Below are positions 11,813 to 24,022 of a stretch of DNA of 64,000 nt, piece by piece. Position numbers and translations under genes: made by a program. A model generated the notes under the pieces. It was given only the letters and a program-made list of their open reading frames with translations, ran no database searches and was not told where the DNA came from. Positions within the stretch are counted from its first letter, which is position 1. The number at the start of each line of letters is the position of its first letter. Origin of the DNA: Kingdonia uniflora. Its lineage: Eukaryota; Streptophyta; Magnoliopsida; Ranunculales; Circaeasteraceae. The stretch spans positions 992,001 through 1,056,000 of the forward strand of contig JACGCM010002205.1 in the NCBI GenBank assembly GCA_014058105.1. Reading direction: 5' to 3'.

Positions 11813-13138
11813 ATGGTCACATCTAGGCGACCAGCAGCAGAAGTTTAGCTCGATCTTTCAGTTAAGCTGGAACAACTAACAGAGCTACAGGCAAATCTTA
11901 ACACTGAGAAGGAGAAACACAATGAGCTCGAAAGACAATTAACTCTCGATCGAGAGCTCCGCGAAAAGGAGCTTGATACCGAATGACAAGCTCGTTTAAC
12001 AGCGCTCAAGCGCCATGAAGATCAAATGACAATAATGCAGACTGGCTTGCAAGCTCTGTAGAACACTCAATAGGCTCCTCCAATAGAAGATCGCGATCAG
12101 GTGCCAGAAGCCTCCCGGGCTTCAGCGCGTGAAAGATTAGGAATTCAAGGAGCCACAAGCAAAGCCATTTCCAGAAAAATTTAAAATGAGCCTCAACCTT
12201 CCATTCATTTGGGTGGTGAAGCTCAGTCTGAGGTCAGGCGAGGTCACCGATGTTCCATATGTCAAGTGAAAGAACAGTGACCTCAACCTTGAGTTCCAGC
12301 TCGAGATCATTTGAGTGGAGGTACCGGTACTCATAATCTGCAACCTCCTCATCAAGTCACTCAGCCGACGCATTATTATGTAGTATCAGCATATTGACCA
12401 GCGTAATAAGGTGTTAATTGAAGCACAAGTTCTGGGTACTATCGATGACCTTACCAAATTACAAGGAAGTCCGACTGCCAAAAAACTATTCGATATAGAA
12501 ATACCGAAAGGTTTCCATACTCTAAAAATTCGCAAATACAAGGGTACCGATCCAAAGGAGCACATTCAACAATGCCATGATTCATTGGGGTTGTACTCCA
12601 ATCTTAACCACATTCTCTGTTGTCTGTTCGCCACAAGTCTATAGGAGGAACCGCTCTGATGGTTCTACTCTCTACCTGAAGAATCCATAACACATTTGAA
12701 TAGCTGCAGAAATAGTTCATCAAGACATACGCTCACAACAGAGATAAAGAAGATAATTTATTTTCTCTAATCAGTCTCAAATAGTTACACGGAGAGAAGC
12801 TTGAGACTTTTGCGAAAAAGTGTTTGGAGCTCGCGTGTAAAGTAGACAATCTCGATCAGAAAATAGTTATTACTACTTTCACCAACACACTCAAGTTCGA
12901 TTACAAAGCCATAGAGCACCTCTTCCTCAACAAACCAGCGACGTTGGAGGATATGATCACCAAGGTCAATAGTTACGTCAACCTGGAAAGGATGATGTCC
13001 AAAAGGCATAAATCTACTAAATCTGTCCTTATGAAGAAAGGTCCATCAACAAATCGAAACACTAAACTGAAAGAGGATAAGGGTGACCAAACTCATACCA
13101 AGGGAAATACCGATAACCCTCGAAAAGACGGGTCATAA
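11813..13138 (+). pseudogene. gag: gag of TatB, interrupted by stops
   Basis: Starts MVTSRRPAAEV, as in TatC (start 41676). The N-terminal third is a coiled coil rich in Glu, Leu and Arg. The capsid-type domain (Retrotrans_gag family) follows, recognised by FHTLKIRKYKGTDPKEHI (about 12515-12570), the short block EEPLWWFYSLPE near 12650, and ATLEDMITKVNSYVNLE near 12940. Several in-frame stops (for example codon 12 and near 12640) and small frame changes break it. Gag forms the particle that packages the element RNA. This copy cannot make a full protein. Confidence 0.8.
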
Positions 13139-13259
13139 GTCAAACCAGTCCTCCCAAAGATGAATGTTTGAATCTCCCAATTTTTCCAATCATCTCAAAG
13201 GATAAGCTCTGCCGTCTCTTCCAACCATTGGAATCAATCGAGAACTGACCATACTACAT

Positions 13260-13890
13260 GCATCATAAGGTAAACCATAATTCTACTGACAATTGCTATG
13301 CTTTAGAGAGGTTGCTCGAATACATTTTAAAGGAGGGACAGATGTTTGAATATATTGTCGACCTGGAATCATACAAGGATTGCAGCTATACGAAGTAGCT
13401 TGAAGTTTTCCAGGTCGAAGATCAATCTGAGGAGAAGCATCTCTACCATATGCACCATAGCAACATGATCGAGGTCAATCAGATCACCAGCTCTAACAGA
13501 TTCAAACGCAGATGATTGTCAGAATGCTGTGATCCCACACCACAAGATAAAGAAGCTAAACTTCTACCTGAGTTGAGCAATCGCCGGCTCGTGATATCAT
13601 TCGAAGATTACGATACAAGCCATGTCAAGTTTCCACATCATGATGCATTAGTCATAATGCTCAAGATGAAGAAATTTGTGATGCACACAATGATGATCGA
13701 TACTGGCAGCGGTATTGAGATTGTCTTTCAGAGCACTATCGACCAATTGGGTTTGACCAATCAAGTCATTCAAAGTAACATCGATATTAGTGGATTCAAT
13801 GGTTCTAAAGGTGAGTGAGTAGGAAAGATCATCTTACCTATTACCGCAGGACCAGTCACAATCGACGTCATCTTCTGCGGGATCAGCGCC
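13260..13890 (+). pseudogene. Protease region of TatB
   Basis: Aspartic protease motif DTGSGIEIVFQSTIDQ at about 13700-13745, within the open frame 13516-13818. The flap/C-terminal part ITAGPVTIDVIF follows after a stop at 13818. The protease cleaves Gag-Pol in this family. The catalytic D-T-G is intact here, unlike TatC. Confidence 0.75.
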
Positions 13891-14239
13891 AAATTTAATT
13901 ATCTCAAGATTATGGGCCGTTGTTAAATTCATAACATGAAAGCTATCACTTCCACCTATCATCAAGCACCCCGCTTCAAACACAACGACAATATCTATGA
14001 GAATAGAGGTAGTTAAAAGCTTTCTCGAGCGTACAAAAATACCGTCTCTGTGATTTCAGTACTTCTGACAGGTATGCTGCATAGTAATTATAGAAAGTTG
14101 ATCACCCCGATGATCAGCCTTTGATGGAGGAGCCTCAGTAAATTTTAACATTGATGGACCTAGCAGAGGTACTTTCATCGGTACTAAGATAGTTCAATAC
14201 GAAAAAGACACTCTCATTCAGTTCTTACGACTCAACTGA

Positions 14240-15330
14240 GACATTTTTGCGTGGTTTTTTGAAGAGATGCCTGAGGTCGATTCGGCCTAGGCATGTCACA
14301 AATTATCCATCAACATCAACGCCACTGCAGTCAAATAAAAATAGTGATGCCTATCACCAAGACTTCGAGTTGAAGTTAATATGGAGATCGAGAAATTTAT
14401 CAAAGTGGGACTTATTCGAGAAGCCAAATATCCAGATTGGATATCTAACATCGTCGCTGTCCCAAAGAAGAATGGAAAAGTCCAAGTTTATGTTGATTTT
14501 ACCGATCTAAACAAGCATATTCTAAAGGGCAGTTTCCCTCTTCCCAACATTCATCAGATCATTGATTCCGCAGCAGGTCACGAACTGCTATATATGTTGG
14601 ACGCTGCTTCAAGAAACAATCAGATTCCACTCTTGGATGAAGATCACGAAAAGACTACTTTTATCATTGAAAGGGGACTAATTTACTGTTACAAAGTCAT
14701 GCCATTCGGACTCTAAATCGCAGTTACAACTTATCAACGGTTGATGACTTCAATATTCAAAACACATCTTGGGAAAGTCGTGAAAGTCTACATTGATGAT
14801 CTCTTGTGCAAAAGCATGCAGTCCATCAACCATATCTCAGATCTTAACACAATATTTAACATTCTTCAATCTTAAAAAAATGCAGTTGTAAGTTATCAAC
14901 GGTTGATAACTGCAATATTTAAAATACATCTTGGGAAAGTTGTGGAAGTCTACACTGACAATCTCTTATGCAAAAGCATACAGTCCATGAACCACATCTC
15001 AGATCTCAACACAATATTCAACATTCTTCAATCTTACAAGATGCATCTCAATCCTGATAAGTGTCAGTTTATAGTACATTCAGGTCAATTTTGAGGCCAC
15101 CTCATCAGCAAGAAGGGGATTAAGGCCGATCCAGATCAGGTTTGGGCTCTCCACAACATGCCATCTCCAAGAATAATGAAAGACGTTTAGAAAATTACTG
15201 GCAAGTTTGCTGCTATCACCCGTTTCATTTTAAAATCTTCAGATCGCTGTCGTTGGCTGTTCTTATTACTCCGCGGTTGTACCAAACAAGGAAAATTTTA
15301 CCAAATGCAGAGGTCCAATGGTCATTATAA
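14240..15330 (+). pseudogene. Reverse transcriptase of TatB with an internal duplication
   Basis: Motifs in order: KFIKVGLIREAKYPDWISN, VPKKNGKVQVYVDFTDLN, SFPLPNIHQIIDSAAGHELL, and CYKVMPFGL near 14690-14716, then the catalytic YIDD box near 14790. A 162-bp stretch (14720-14881) is then repeated in tandem (14882-15043). In the second unit the box reads Y-T-D-N. After it comes NPDKCQF, the normal continuation. Stops occur at 14716 and 14875. The enzyme copies element RNA into DNA; this copy is defective. Confidence 0.85.
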
Positions 15331-15768
15331 TGCAAATCAGCTTTTCATGATCTTAAAACCTATTTGGGGAAGTCCCCCATCATGAGCACCCCAATAGATA
15401 ATGAGGAATTGATTATCTACTTAGAGTTACAGATACTTCACTTAACTCGGTTCTCATTCGACTTGAAGGGAAAGTCAAGAAACCAGTCAACTTCATCAGC
15501 AAAACTCTCACTCAGCGGAAACGAGGTACTCTAAAATCGAGAAACTTCTTCTCACTGTTGTTTATACTTCACTGAAACTCAAGCACTACTTCCAAACTCA
15601 TTCCGCCAAAGTCATGACAAACTACCCACTTCGGGATATTCTGTCAAAGAAAGAAAAATCAAGAAGAGTGCAACAGTGGTTAGTCAGTTTGGGAGAACAT
15701 GATATCAAGTTGAACAACGTCATTCCAAAAAGGGTCAGACCATTACAAATTTTCTCACGGATTTTCCA
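15331..15768 (+). pseudogene. Gypsy-type RNase H of TatB (first RNase H)
   Basis: Shifted frames give YSKIEKLLLTVVYTSLKLKH and then NYPLRDILSKKEKSRRVQQW and SLGEHDI, the usual C-terminal half of the domain fused to Ty3/gypsy reverse transcriptase. At least two frame changes between 15330 and 15560. Confidence 0.7.
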
Positions 15769-16440
15769 ATGAAGGATCCCGAGTGGGAGGAGCATGATCC
15801 AGACCTTGCAGGGGAAGTTTTAGATGATCTACCCCCCAAAGCATTTGACGAGCGAGCTAAATGGATTACAAGAAAATGGTGGAGACTTCATATAGATGGA
15901 TCAGCAGGACCCGCAGGGTCAGAAATTAGAATCATATTAATTACCCCTTCTAATGACAAAATTGAGAAATCAATCCGCTTAGATTTTGAGGCCTCAAATT
16001 ATATCACCGAATACAAAGCTCTTATTCATGGACTCGATTTCGCTCTTGGGCTCGACGTCCCAGAACTCTCAGTTTACACAAATTCACTACTTATCGTCCA
16101 CCATTACTCTGAGCAATACAAGAAGAATGGCAAGATGATTAAATACGCAGCCCTCATTGCAGATAGGATGAGCAAGTTTTCCCTAGCAACTCCCGATTAT
16201 CTTTCTCGTGGTGAAAATAGACACGCCGACTCCTTGGCATATCTAGCCGGGGTATTAGGTATAGAAGCTCGATATCTCAAGATCAAAGTAATTTCAACCC
16301 CCAGTATTGATCGCATTTTTGTATGCACGATCAACACTGGGGGCGATAAAGGGGGAAACGATGATTGGCGAAAGCCATTCTTAGTTTACCTCAGTATCGA
16401 TAACAAATGTGAAGTTCCACTTCTAGCAGATCAGAAATAA
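15769..16440 (+). pseudogene. Second RNase H (aRH type) of TatB
   Basis: A 223-codon open stretch. WWRLHIDGSAGPAGSEIRI holds the first catalytic Asp, EASNYITEYKALIHGLDFAL holds the Glu, and YTNSLLIVHHYSEQYKKNG has Asn at the usual Asp position (TatC keeps YTDS). NRHADSLAYLAG holds the last Asp. A second RNase H after the gypsy-type one is the hallmark of the Tat lineage. The D-to-N change in the third motif would weaken catalysis. Confidence 0.85.
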
Positions 16441-16905
16441 TGCCGACAGCTGATAGACAACTCAAAGCGCTACACAAATCAAAACGGTACTTTATATTAT
16501 CGTTTAGTCATGGGGCCTAACCTCAAATGCCTCTCTAAACAGAAAGCGGACGAGTTGCTCTGGGATCTACATGAAGGGACTTGTGGCTCCCATGCCGCAG
16601 GTCAATCACTGGCAAACAGAACCACTACACAAGGGGTATTCTAGCCTGGCATGCGCAAGCAAGCAGAAGAGCACTCGCGCAAATACAACGCATGTCAACG
16701 ACATGGAGAGATGATCCGCGCCCCTGTGCTCGAACTCCATAAAAGAAAGGTATTTTGGCCATTCAAACGATGGGCACTTGTAACTAGTAATTATTTTACA
16801 AAATGGGCAGAAGCAATTCTACTCTGTCGAACCAGAGAAGAACAGGTCATATCTTTTATCTGGGAGTACATCATTACTCAGTTTGGGTGCCCCTACCCAA
16901 TTTTA
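16441..16905 (+). pseudogene. Integrase of TatB, C-terminal part deleted
   Basis: Zinc-binding N-terminus (LHEGTCGSHAAGQSL, then CQRHGEMIRAPVLELH) and the start of the catalytic core (WPFKRWALV, DYFTKWAEA-like). At QFGCPYPIL the frame runs into a copy of the spacer tandem repeat (tcaaagactctatcagac). The second and third catalytic residues and the C-terminus, which TatC keeps, are gone. Confidence 0.8.
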
Positions 16906-17145
16906 TATCAAAGACTCTATCAGACATAAGATAAAGCAAAGGAAAAACTTACTTTCATCTACCTCAATATGGCTTTGACATCATACTAGTTCGATCAAGG
17001 ATAGCACTTGGTTGGGTTGACTCTACTAAATCTCTACGATTAAAACTAAGGTAACACTTGTTTTACATCAAAGACTCTAACAGACATAAGGTAAAGTAAA
17101 GGTGATACTAACTTTTATCCCTTAACTTGTCTGTAACAACTACAT
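16905..17145. repeat. Spacer tandem repeat of TatB, about 1.5 units
   Basis: The phrase tcaaagactct(a)cagacataag with flanks occurs at 16908 and 17068, a period of about 160 bp. It is the reverse complement of the four-unit array in TatC (34990-35680), in the same place between integrase and gene C. Confidence 0.75.
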
Positions 17146-17156
17146 TTTATTTCATG

Positions 17157-20100
17157 TCATAAATACAACCTCTGCAATGGACCTTTTTTTTCTTTTGGGA
17201 TGTCAGTTACGCTTTCCCCAAAAATAGGAGGCCAGTCAGCCATAAATTCTTGATCTTCCCCTGCAACAGGAGGTCGATCAGCCATAAAATTTTGAGCTCG
17301 AGCAGTCACAATATTTCGGCCATGCTCTATCAATTTAGGAGGTCGAGGGCCTAGATCCGTTTTTACGGACTGCATACAATTTCCTCGATTTACATTAGCT
17401 CTGCAAATACATCCCTTGTCTGACAAACTCTTGAACAAGGTATCTCTTTCTAACTCATTCCATTTTACCTCCTCTACAAAATAGGCAATGACTGCTCTTA
17501 ACAAATCTGAGTGCGAGGCCTCGGTTATAACCGACTTAGAGAAATTTGATCTTCCCTCATGAAGGCATTTTTCCGACCTCGCATACCATTCTATTAGCCA
17601 TATCATTTTTCTATCTACCCAATATGTGAAAGCAATATTCTCCTTCGATATTTTGATAGCTTTCACTGATTCAGCTCAATTAATCACTTCTAAATTTGCC
17701 ACCTGAGCACGAAGTACCTTAATCTCCCTTTTCAGTGCCTCCACATCCAGAATCTTATGTAACATTTTATTTTTATATTGTATCAAAGTATCCTTACCTC
17801 TGATAGTTCGTTCAAACCCTTATTCCCATGAATGAGCAGCATCCAACTTCCATTGATACTCCCTTAACTTTTCGTTTCCTTTTTGCACATGACCATGAAT
17901 ATGAATGATATCCCCCTCCAGCTCTCTTAATTGACCTGATAACTTGACCACATCTCCTTGTACAAGGGAGATCTTGGCATCATTTTAATTCTTCCTCGAG
18001 CACTCTCCGGCCTCGGCTTGTCTAACAGGTAAATTGGGTTGTGCCAATTCAGTCTTTAATTACGTTACTCTCTTGATCAACTTATCACACTTACGTTGCA
18101 CCGTCCAAAATTTAAAATCTTTGGCAGGTAAAGCTGTAGTCAGTTGATCAACTGCAACTTCAAATGCAGATAGATCATCTCGAACTCTCTTTAGCTCATT
18201 ATCTTTATCAACCCATTTCTTCTTCAATAGCTTTAGCTCGTTCCTGCTATTCGCTAGATCAGCTCGAGTTTGCTCCTGATTGTTATTCGTCTTGATCAAA
18301 TCACTTTTTAAACTAGCCACAGACTGATTTAAACCTTCCTTCGATCTTTCTAGTGCCTATATACAGTAACGAGACATGTCAACCTCCCTACTCTTTACCA
18401 TCAACGCATCATTTTGGCTTTTTAGTTTCACTGTATGCTCTTTTAACTCAACAAGCTCTTTTTGCCATTTCTCAATTTTGGCATACTTCTCCTCGATCTT
18501 CCGAGCTAGGTTGACAGTAGTCTGTGATGCCTCAACAAACTTGAAATACACTTTTACATGTTGATGTTCCCTGTCTTTATTCGCTTCCCTTATCTAATCG
18601 AACTCCTCCACAATTTCTTGGTTACATTGGCGGGCATCTTCCTCGCGCAAGCGAGCTAACTCCAATTTGACCTGCACGTTATAAATACCTTATATCAAGT
18701 TCGATTCAGAATACTCAGTCACCACATATGAATCATTTCTAACATGATATCTATTTTTTGACATCTATCGTATAAGACTACTTCTAAACTTAAGGTCGAA
18801 GTACAATTTCCGACGGATGCTCCATAGCATATACTCCCAAGTCTAAGGTACACATTCTTTATTTTTTAAAGTTATTAATACTTTGGTATTTCCTGTATGC
18901 CATTTTAATGTCATTGCTACTAAGCCGATAATAAGGTTTTGGTCCCTTTCTATACTTGATTTATTACTTCGTAGCTCTATAATAATAAAGCATACAAATC
19001 AAATATTGCATGCTCTGTTCTAACCTGCAAATCTACTTACGAAGACAACAGGGATACTGAGGTGTCTCTCTCCTTAGCAAACACTGCCTTTAAATCTTTT
19101 TTTCTGAGGCGTATGTCTTTAAGTTCCTTCAGCAAGGTTTACAAAGTGACTTAGCCTACAAAATTCTATCCAACAAAAAGATATCCAATCAGTTTACAAA
19201 CATTCCCAAATATTCATACAATCACAAAGCCATTACACTACTCTACCTTCTCATTTTCTCCTTCTGCACGCTCGTTGTCATCCCCATGGTTGTCTCTTAC
19301 CATCTGAGGAGGCCGCCATCCAACCTGTCAACAATGCCAATAGTAACATCTTTAATCTCTTCATCTCCCTCCTCCTCCACATAGGTGTTTACCCTAATGG
19401 AATCTACCTCATCCTCGAAATATCATTTTTGACACGAGGTGGCGCCCGAGTCTGTCACGCTCAGCAAACACCTCCTCCAAATTCGTTCTTGCTTCCGCAT
19501 GCAGATTATTTATCTCCACCACTTGCAAAGCCTTCAGAGCCTCCACCCATTTTCTCTCCTTGAGCAGATCAGTTTTCAATCGAGCTACGTTCCTTTCGAG
19601 CTCGACCTTCTTCCTTTTCAGCTCAGCTATCTACTCCTCGACCCTGAGGCATATTTCTTTCATCAAACGAGCAGCCTAGAAAAACAAACAAGTCGACCTC
19701 ATTGATTAGCTCGAATAATAATGCCAAATTCATCCAATACACATTCGAGCATATGAACATACCATTTTGCTCATATCCTCCTCCCCGTGAAGAGTTGCCA
19801 ACCTGGCTTTTTCCTCTGCCTCTTTCAAATTATCCTCCATAATATGTCAATCTTCTACGACCTTCATCCCCGACCTCTATGAAGGTTCAACCCTTCTCCT
19901 TTTTACGGCCTCACCACTTCCCGTGGTTCCAGAGGTTAAGGGCACTTTATCATCTGCTTCTTGGGAAACGTTCAAGCTAATTTGCTCGACATAGTGGACT
20001 CAGGTAACCCTGTGCAGTTCACTCCTAGGGGCTTAGAAGAGCTGACTTGCCTTTCCCTATCAGTTCCCTTCTTCTTACAGCCGTCAGTGCTCGTCATTAG

Positions 20101-21096
20101 TCTCGCCAACTGAGATTTTTGAACTTTTTTTACACGGCTGTTGACACACTTCTTCCCGTAAATGCCAATATCTTTTAATACAGCCTCGAGCACTGTCTCT
20201 TCTTGAGCAACTGTATCCAGTAACGACTCTTTCCTAGCCCCCTGAGATTTGGAATCTGTCATTCACAAAACATTATCATCAGCAGAACGTTATAAAATGT
20301 CAACTATCAATTTCATACATTATACATTATTATACTTACTTTGTTTTACAGTTCTAAACAGAAGTTCCATTGGTTCTTCATCATCTCCCTGAAGGCAATC
20401 ACCCTTTCCCATATCACATTGTCATTCCATGGTCGACCTGCTGAGTTTAAATCAAAGATGAGAGGCCAAATAGAGCTCGCATAGAAATAGGCCCCTCCAC
20501 TTGTAGAATAGTTTTTTACCCCACAAAACTGCAAAACGTCCTTAGAGGATATCCTCCTCTTCTCTCATATCCTTCCTACCATGAATTCAGAGATTCACAA
20601 ATACTTATCACATCTCACATGTTCTCGTTCATCTGGACAAGACATACCCTGATAAGGTTCATAATCCCTTTTGCCAGATTGCTTAGGGGCAGACTCAACC
20701 TGTACTCTAGCTGAGACAGGCAACATAAAAAGCCCTCTGAAAGATTACCCTGAACATTCCTATTAAAATATTTTAGATTGATTCATCTATACCCATATCC
20801 CTTTTCTACTTTTCCAAATCGGCCAATAAATAAAAATATTCCTCCCCCGTTGCTAAAGTGCAACCCCTAAATTGCTTATCGGCGTGTTCTATACAGTTAC
20901 CCCATTTACCTCCTATTAAAACCTTGGCTTTACAGAACTCTTCGAATACATCAGAGCGAAGAGGATAGAATACCAATCTTCTAGGGAAATCAAGAAATTG
21001 ATCAACACCTATTTCTTCCACCCTTTCAATCATTTTAATCTCATAATCAGCCGACCGGCCAGAGGTTGATGCCTCACCTTCAGGGGAATTCACCAT
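17157..21096 (-). pseudogene. Antisense gene C of TatB: multi-exon coiled-coil protein
   Basis: Start at 21096 (MVNSPEGEASTSGRSADYE), shared with TatC. Exon 1: FYPLRSDVFEEFCKAKVLIG, RLSLPLSNLAKGIMNLI, WNDNVIWxKGD. Intron 20256-20339 (GTAAGT...CAG), a basic segment, intron 19676-19762, then a coiled coil. At least two more introns lie in 18600-19150. Long coiled coils follow (18060-18551), then a C-terminal block (17157-17666) with FTYWVDRK, a Cys-rich CICRANVNRGNC and a repeated FMADxPP motif. Several stops. The gene converges with pol on the spacer repeat. Known relatives: single antisense ORFs of Tat elements (Grande, Retand). Function unknown. Confidence 0.75.
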
Positions 21097-21247
21097 GTCA
21101 ACTTCAGAAAATGATTTATTCCTACACAAATACTCCTCACAATTAACCTACAAACAGGTTCAGGTATTTATCATTATCTTTTATATATACGTCCAACAGA
21201 TACAAAAATCTTTTGTATATCATATATCAACCAAATTATTATAGATT

Positions 21248-21259
21248 ACTATAAATAGT
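21248..21259 (-). promoter_or_regulatory. Candidate TATA element of antisense gene C (TatB)
   Basis: Perfect palindrome ACTATAAATAGT, 152 bp upstream of the gene C start, conserved in TatC. Confidence 0.45.
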
Positions 21260-22057
21260 AATTTGCTACTTTACCTAGAAACAAAACATGATCTTCAAAC
21301 ATACAAATATGCATCACAAATCTTTTGCTAACCTTCTATGTCCGAATGCGAAACCGCAGCAATGCCAAATCCTTCCCTCACCACGCTGGTGTACAACCAC
21401 CTTCGTGACTCATTCTCAACGACTCTCTCACGCTTTGACTGATGATCACTATCAATTAAATCTCCACAAGTTTTTGTGCTATTTTTTTTTCTTCATCCTT
21501 CCTCTCCCATTGCTCTTCTAGTTTTTAGAAGTTGAGAAACGTTTGATTGATGAAGATGAAGCAGTATTTGCATTTTTTTCTCTCTAACTGCTGGCAGTTA
21601 TTGAGTCTCGCACGAGTCATCCTCGGTTTTGGAACTGAGGCATCCCATCCACTATCCATATCAGACGTCTTACACCTTTTTAGTAAAAACACATTCCCAT
21701 CATTTCCCTTTATTTTATTCTATTTTTATCTCTCTTTTCCAAATTTCCCTTTGACCTCACCACACTCATGATGGCTCACGCTTACACACAATCGGGTTTT
21801 CGCATCTTTTACACAAGAGACAAAATCAGAAGCTCCCCACTTTTTCTATACTTGTTTCTTCTACCTATAGCAACAATAACATCATTTCTGAAGCTCTCAT
21901 AGCAAAACTTCAAATAATTTCAAATTCGTTTTTCTCAACAGTCACAAATAACATTTACAAAAATAAAGGATCAATTCAGCAGCAACTTCATTCAAATTAT
22001 TCAAACTCGTGCAATTACATACATTCTGTCATCCTAAATTATATTCGCTTCATCACC

Positions 22058-22411
22058 TCACATATAATTATATCTAAAGTAACCTTGATGACCTGGGGAA
22101 CCACATCCGATCAAATATCCTCCAACAATCCTCATATCTTCCAATTCGATCTCCTTTATAGCAGGCAATCTCACAAAACATTTTTGAGCTGCAGGATCCA
22201 CAATAATCACTCGAAACATCTCTTCTTAAAAATGACGTTCATACTCACGTTCCCTCCCAATCCCATCTAAACCGTTCAGTTGAACCTCCCTCACTAGAAG
22301 CTCTGTATCGTAATCTAACACTATAAAAATTTACTCCCGCACTTTAGCGATTTTTATCGCCAGCCGCCCTTCAGCGGCATACCAAATTCTCTCAGATCGA
22401 GTCTACACCAT
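22058..22411 (-). pseudogene. Antisense ORF B of TatB
   Basis: Aligns with ORF B of TatC: MV-TRSERIWYAAEGRLAIKI, then VLDYDTELLVREVQLNGL, EIELEDMRIVGG, and a tail with CGSPGHQG. The start at 22411 is fixed by the conserved MV.TRS. In-frame stops at codons 3 and about 27 and near 60 make it a relic. The tccccag|gt junction near its end is conserved in TatC and may be a splice acceptor. No family recognised. Confidence 0.5.
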
Positions 22412-22904
22412 TCTTATTTCATTTCCCGAACTTCAAGTTCCTTTCCCATTTATTTATACATTTTACCTACCAATTACCCGCAATTCATGATATTATCATA
22501 TTATCTCGTAACAGAAGCCCCAATATCTTGAGATTAATTATTTGAACACATCTCTTCCTATCGAATTTTGTTATTCAATACAATTCCAAATCGAGCTTAT
22601 TCTTTCTAAGATAATATTCTAGAACGACCTCTGCAAGATCGATTCTTTATTCTGAACCTTTTATAATTTCTTTCACCCCCACATTTTCGGTACACAGATC
22701 AAATAATATCTTTCATGTAACACATTTTCATAGATATATTTTGAATAGCTAGATTATTATAAATATTTTTACTTTCTGCCCTCATAAATTTCATTTTATA
22801 CAATATTTGAAAGTCTTCGGATCATACAGCTCAATTTCTAGAGTTATTCTAATCTATATCAAAACAGAATTCTGATAACAAATTTTATTCATCTTAAAAG
22901 AAAT

Positions 22905-23060
22905 TACAAGTACTTTTACAAATAACAAGTCTTTTAAGTACTCAACATCCGGTGCTTTTGCAGATAACAAGTCTTTTAAGACCTCAACATTTGGTATTTT
23001 ACAGTTACATGCTTTTCAAGTGCTTTTAAAGCTAACAAGTCTTTCAGGCACTCCAAGGCG
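22905..23060. repeat. Diverged short tandem repeat between ORF B and ORF A (TatB)
   Basis: At least three units of the type agtacttttacaaataacaa followed by gtctttt(c)aag, the same word as in TatA. Confidence 0.5.
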
Positions 23061-23389
23061 TCTAATCCTTCAGTTCGTTCTACTTTAGTGATTTTTATCC
23101 TGATACAACGCATACATTAGAAACAATAAGTATCCTTCTTCCCATGACTCTGGTCGAAGTCTAGACGAACTTTAAATGGAAACTATAAAAGCAGAAGACT
23201 CAATGCTTGAACCAACTTTTCAAACTGAAGGTCTTCTCAGCACAGAGTGGTGATGGAAATATAGAAGCAGACTCCTATTCTCCGTCATCCTCTTCCACTG
23301 CTACCACCGCCTCTCCAATAACCACCGCCCCCTCAGAGTTAGTAAAGATGAAGAGGGCCCAACCTTAGAATCCATTCAAACGCAAGACT

Positions 23390-23692
23390 TCAGCGTAATA
23401 ACCTTACAGTCACGCCTACCCTTGCATCTACCTCCCCAACCTTGTCTTCCGCAAGAATGCAGAGACAAGCCTAACGTTACTCGCCTGTCAAAATAATATG
23501 GTGAAACATCCATCTATAGTAAAAATCCTCCTCAGCTTCAGCCGCTTCATTTTCCAACAATCCTAGATACATCGGAGGAATAGGAACAGGAGTCAGATTC
23601 TCCAAGGACTGTTCTCTAAAATACTTCAACTTTAGCCTCTGCATTTCAGAAGCAATTCTTTCTTCAAGAGCCATCCTACGGGTCTTTACCAT
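23390..23692 (-). pseudogene. Antisense ORF A of TatB
   Basis: A 101-codon frame including its stop, exactly as long as the TatC copy. MVKTRRMALEERIASEMQRL, PVPIPPMYLGL, EAAEAEEDFYYR, IILTGE, then one stop at about 23477 where TatA reads GEQRW, then CLCILAEDKV. The start at 23692 matches TatC. Small and acidic in the middle, with no recognised family. Confidence 0.55.
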
Positions 23693-24010
23693 CATCACAA
23701 TTTTAGAAAACAAATCAGCAAAATAGATGTACTTTTCCACCAACCTCGGTACAGGTACTATTTATATAACCCTACATTTATTATACATGTATGTTTTCCC
23801 AAGCGTCACAATTCAATGTGGATAAAACTCTTCAAACCCTAACCGTTACATATATCAATATTCTAATCAATATTCAATGTATGTACTTCCCCCTTGATAC
23901 ACACATTTTTCATGCAGTCAAATACCATCATTACTTCCTTTCTCATTCAAATTTTTAACCCATCAAACCAAAAATTATTTCTCAACCCAAGCCACTCGCG
24001 AATTCGGTTG

Positions 24011-24022
24011 TGAGGGGGCGAT
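24011..24022 (+). promoter_or_regulatory. Polypurine tract of TatB
   Basis: TGAGGGGGCGAT immediately before the 3' LTR. Confidence 0.65.
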
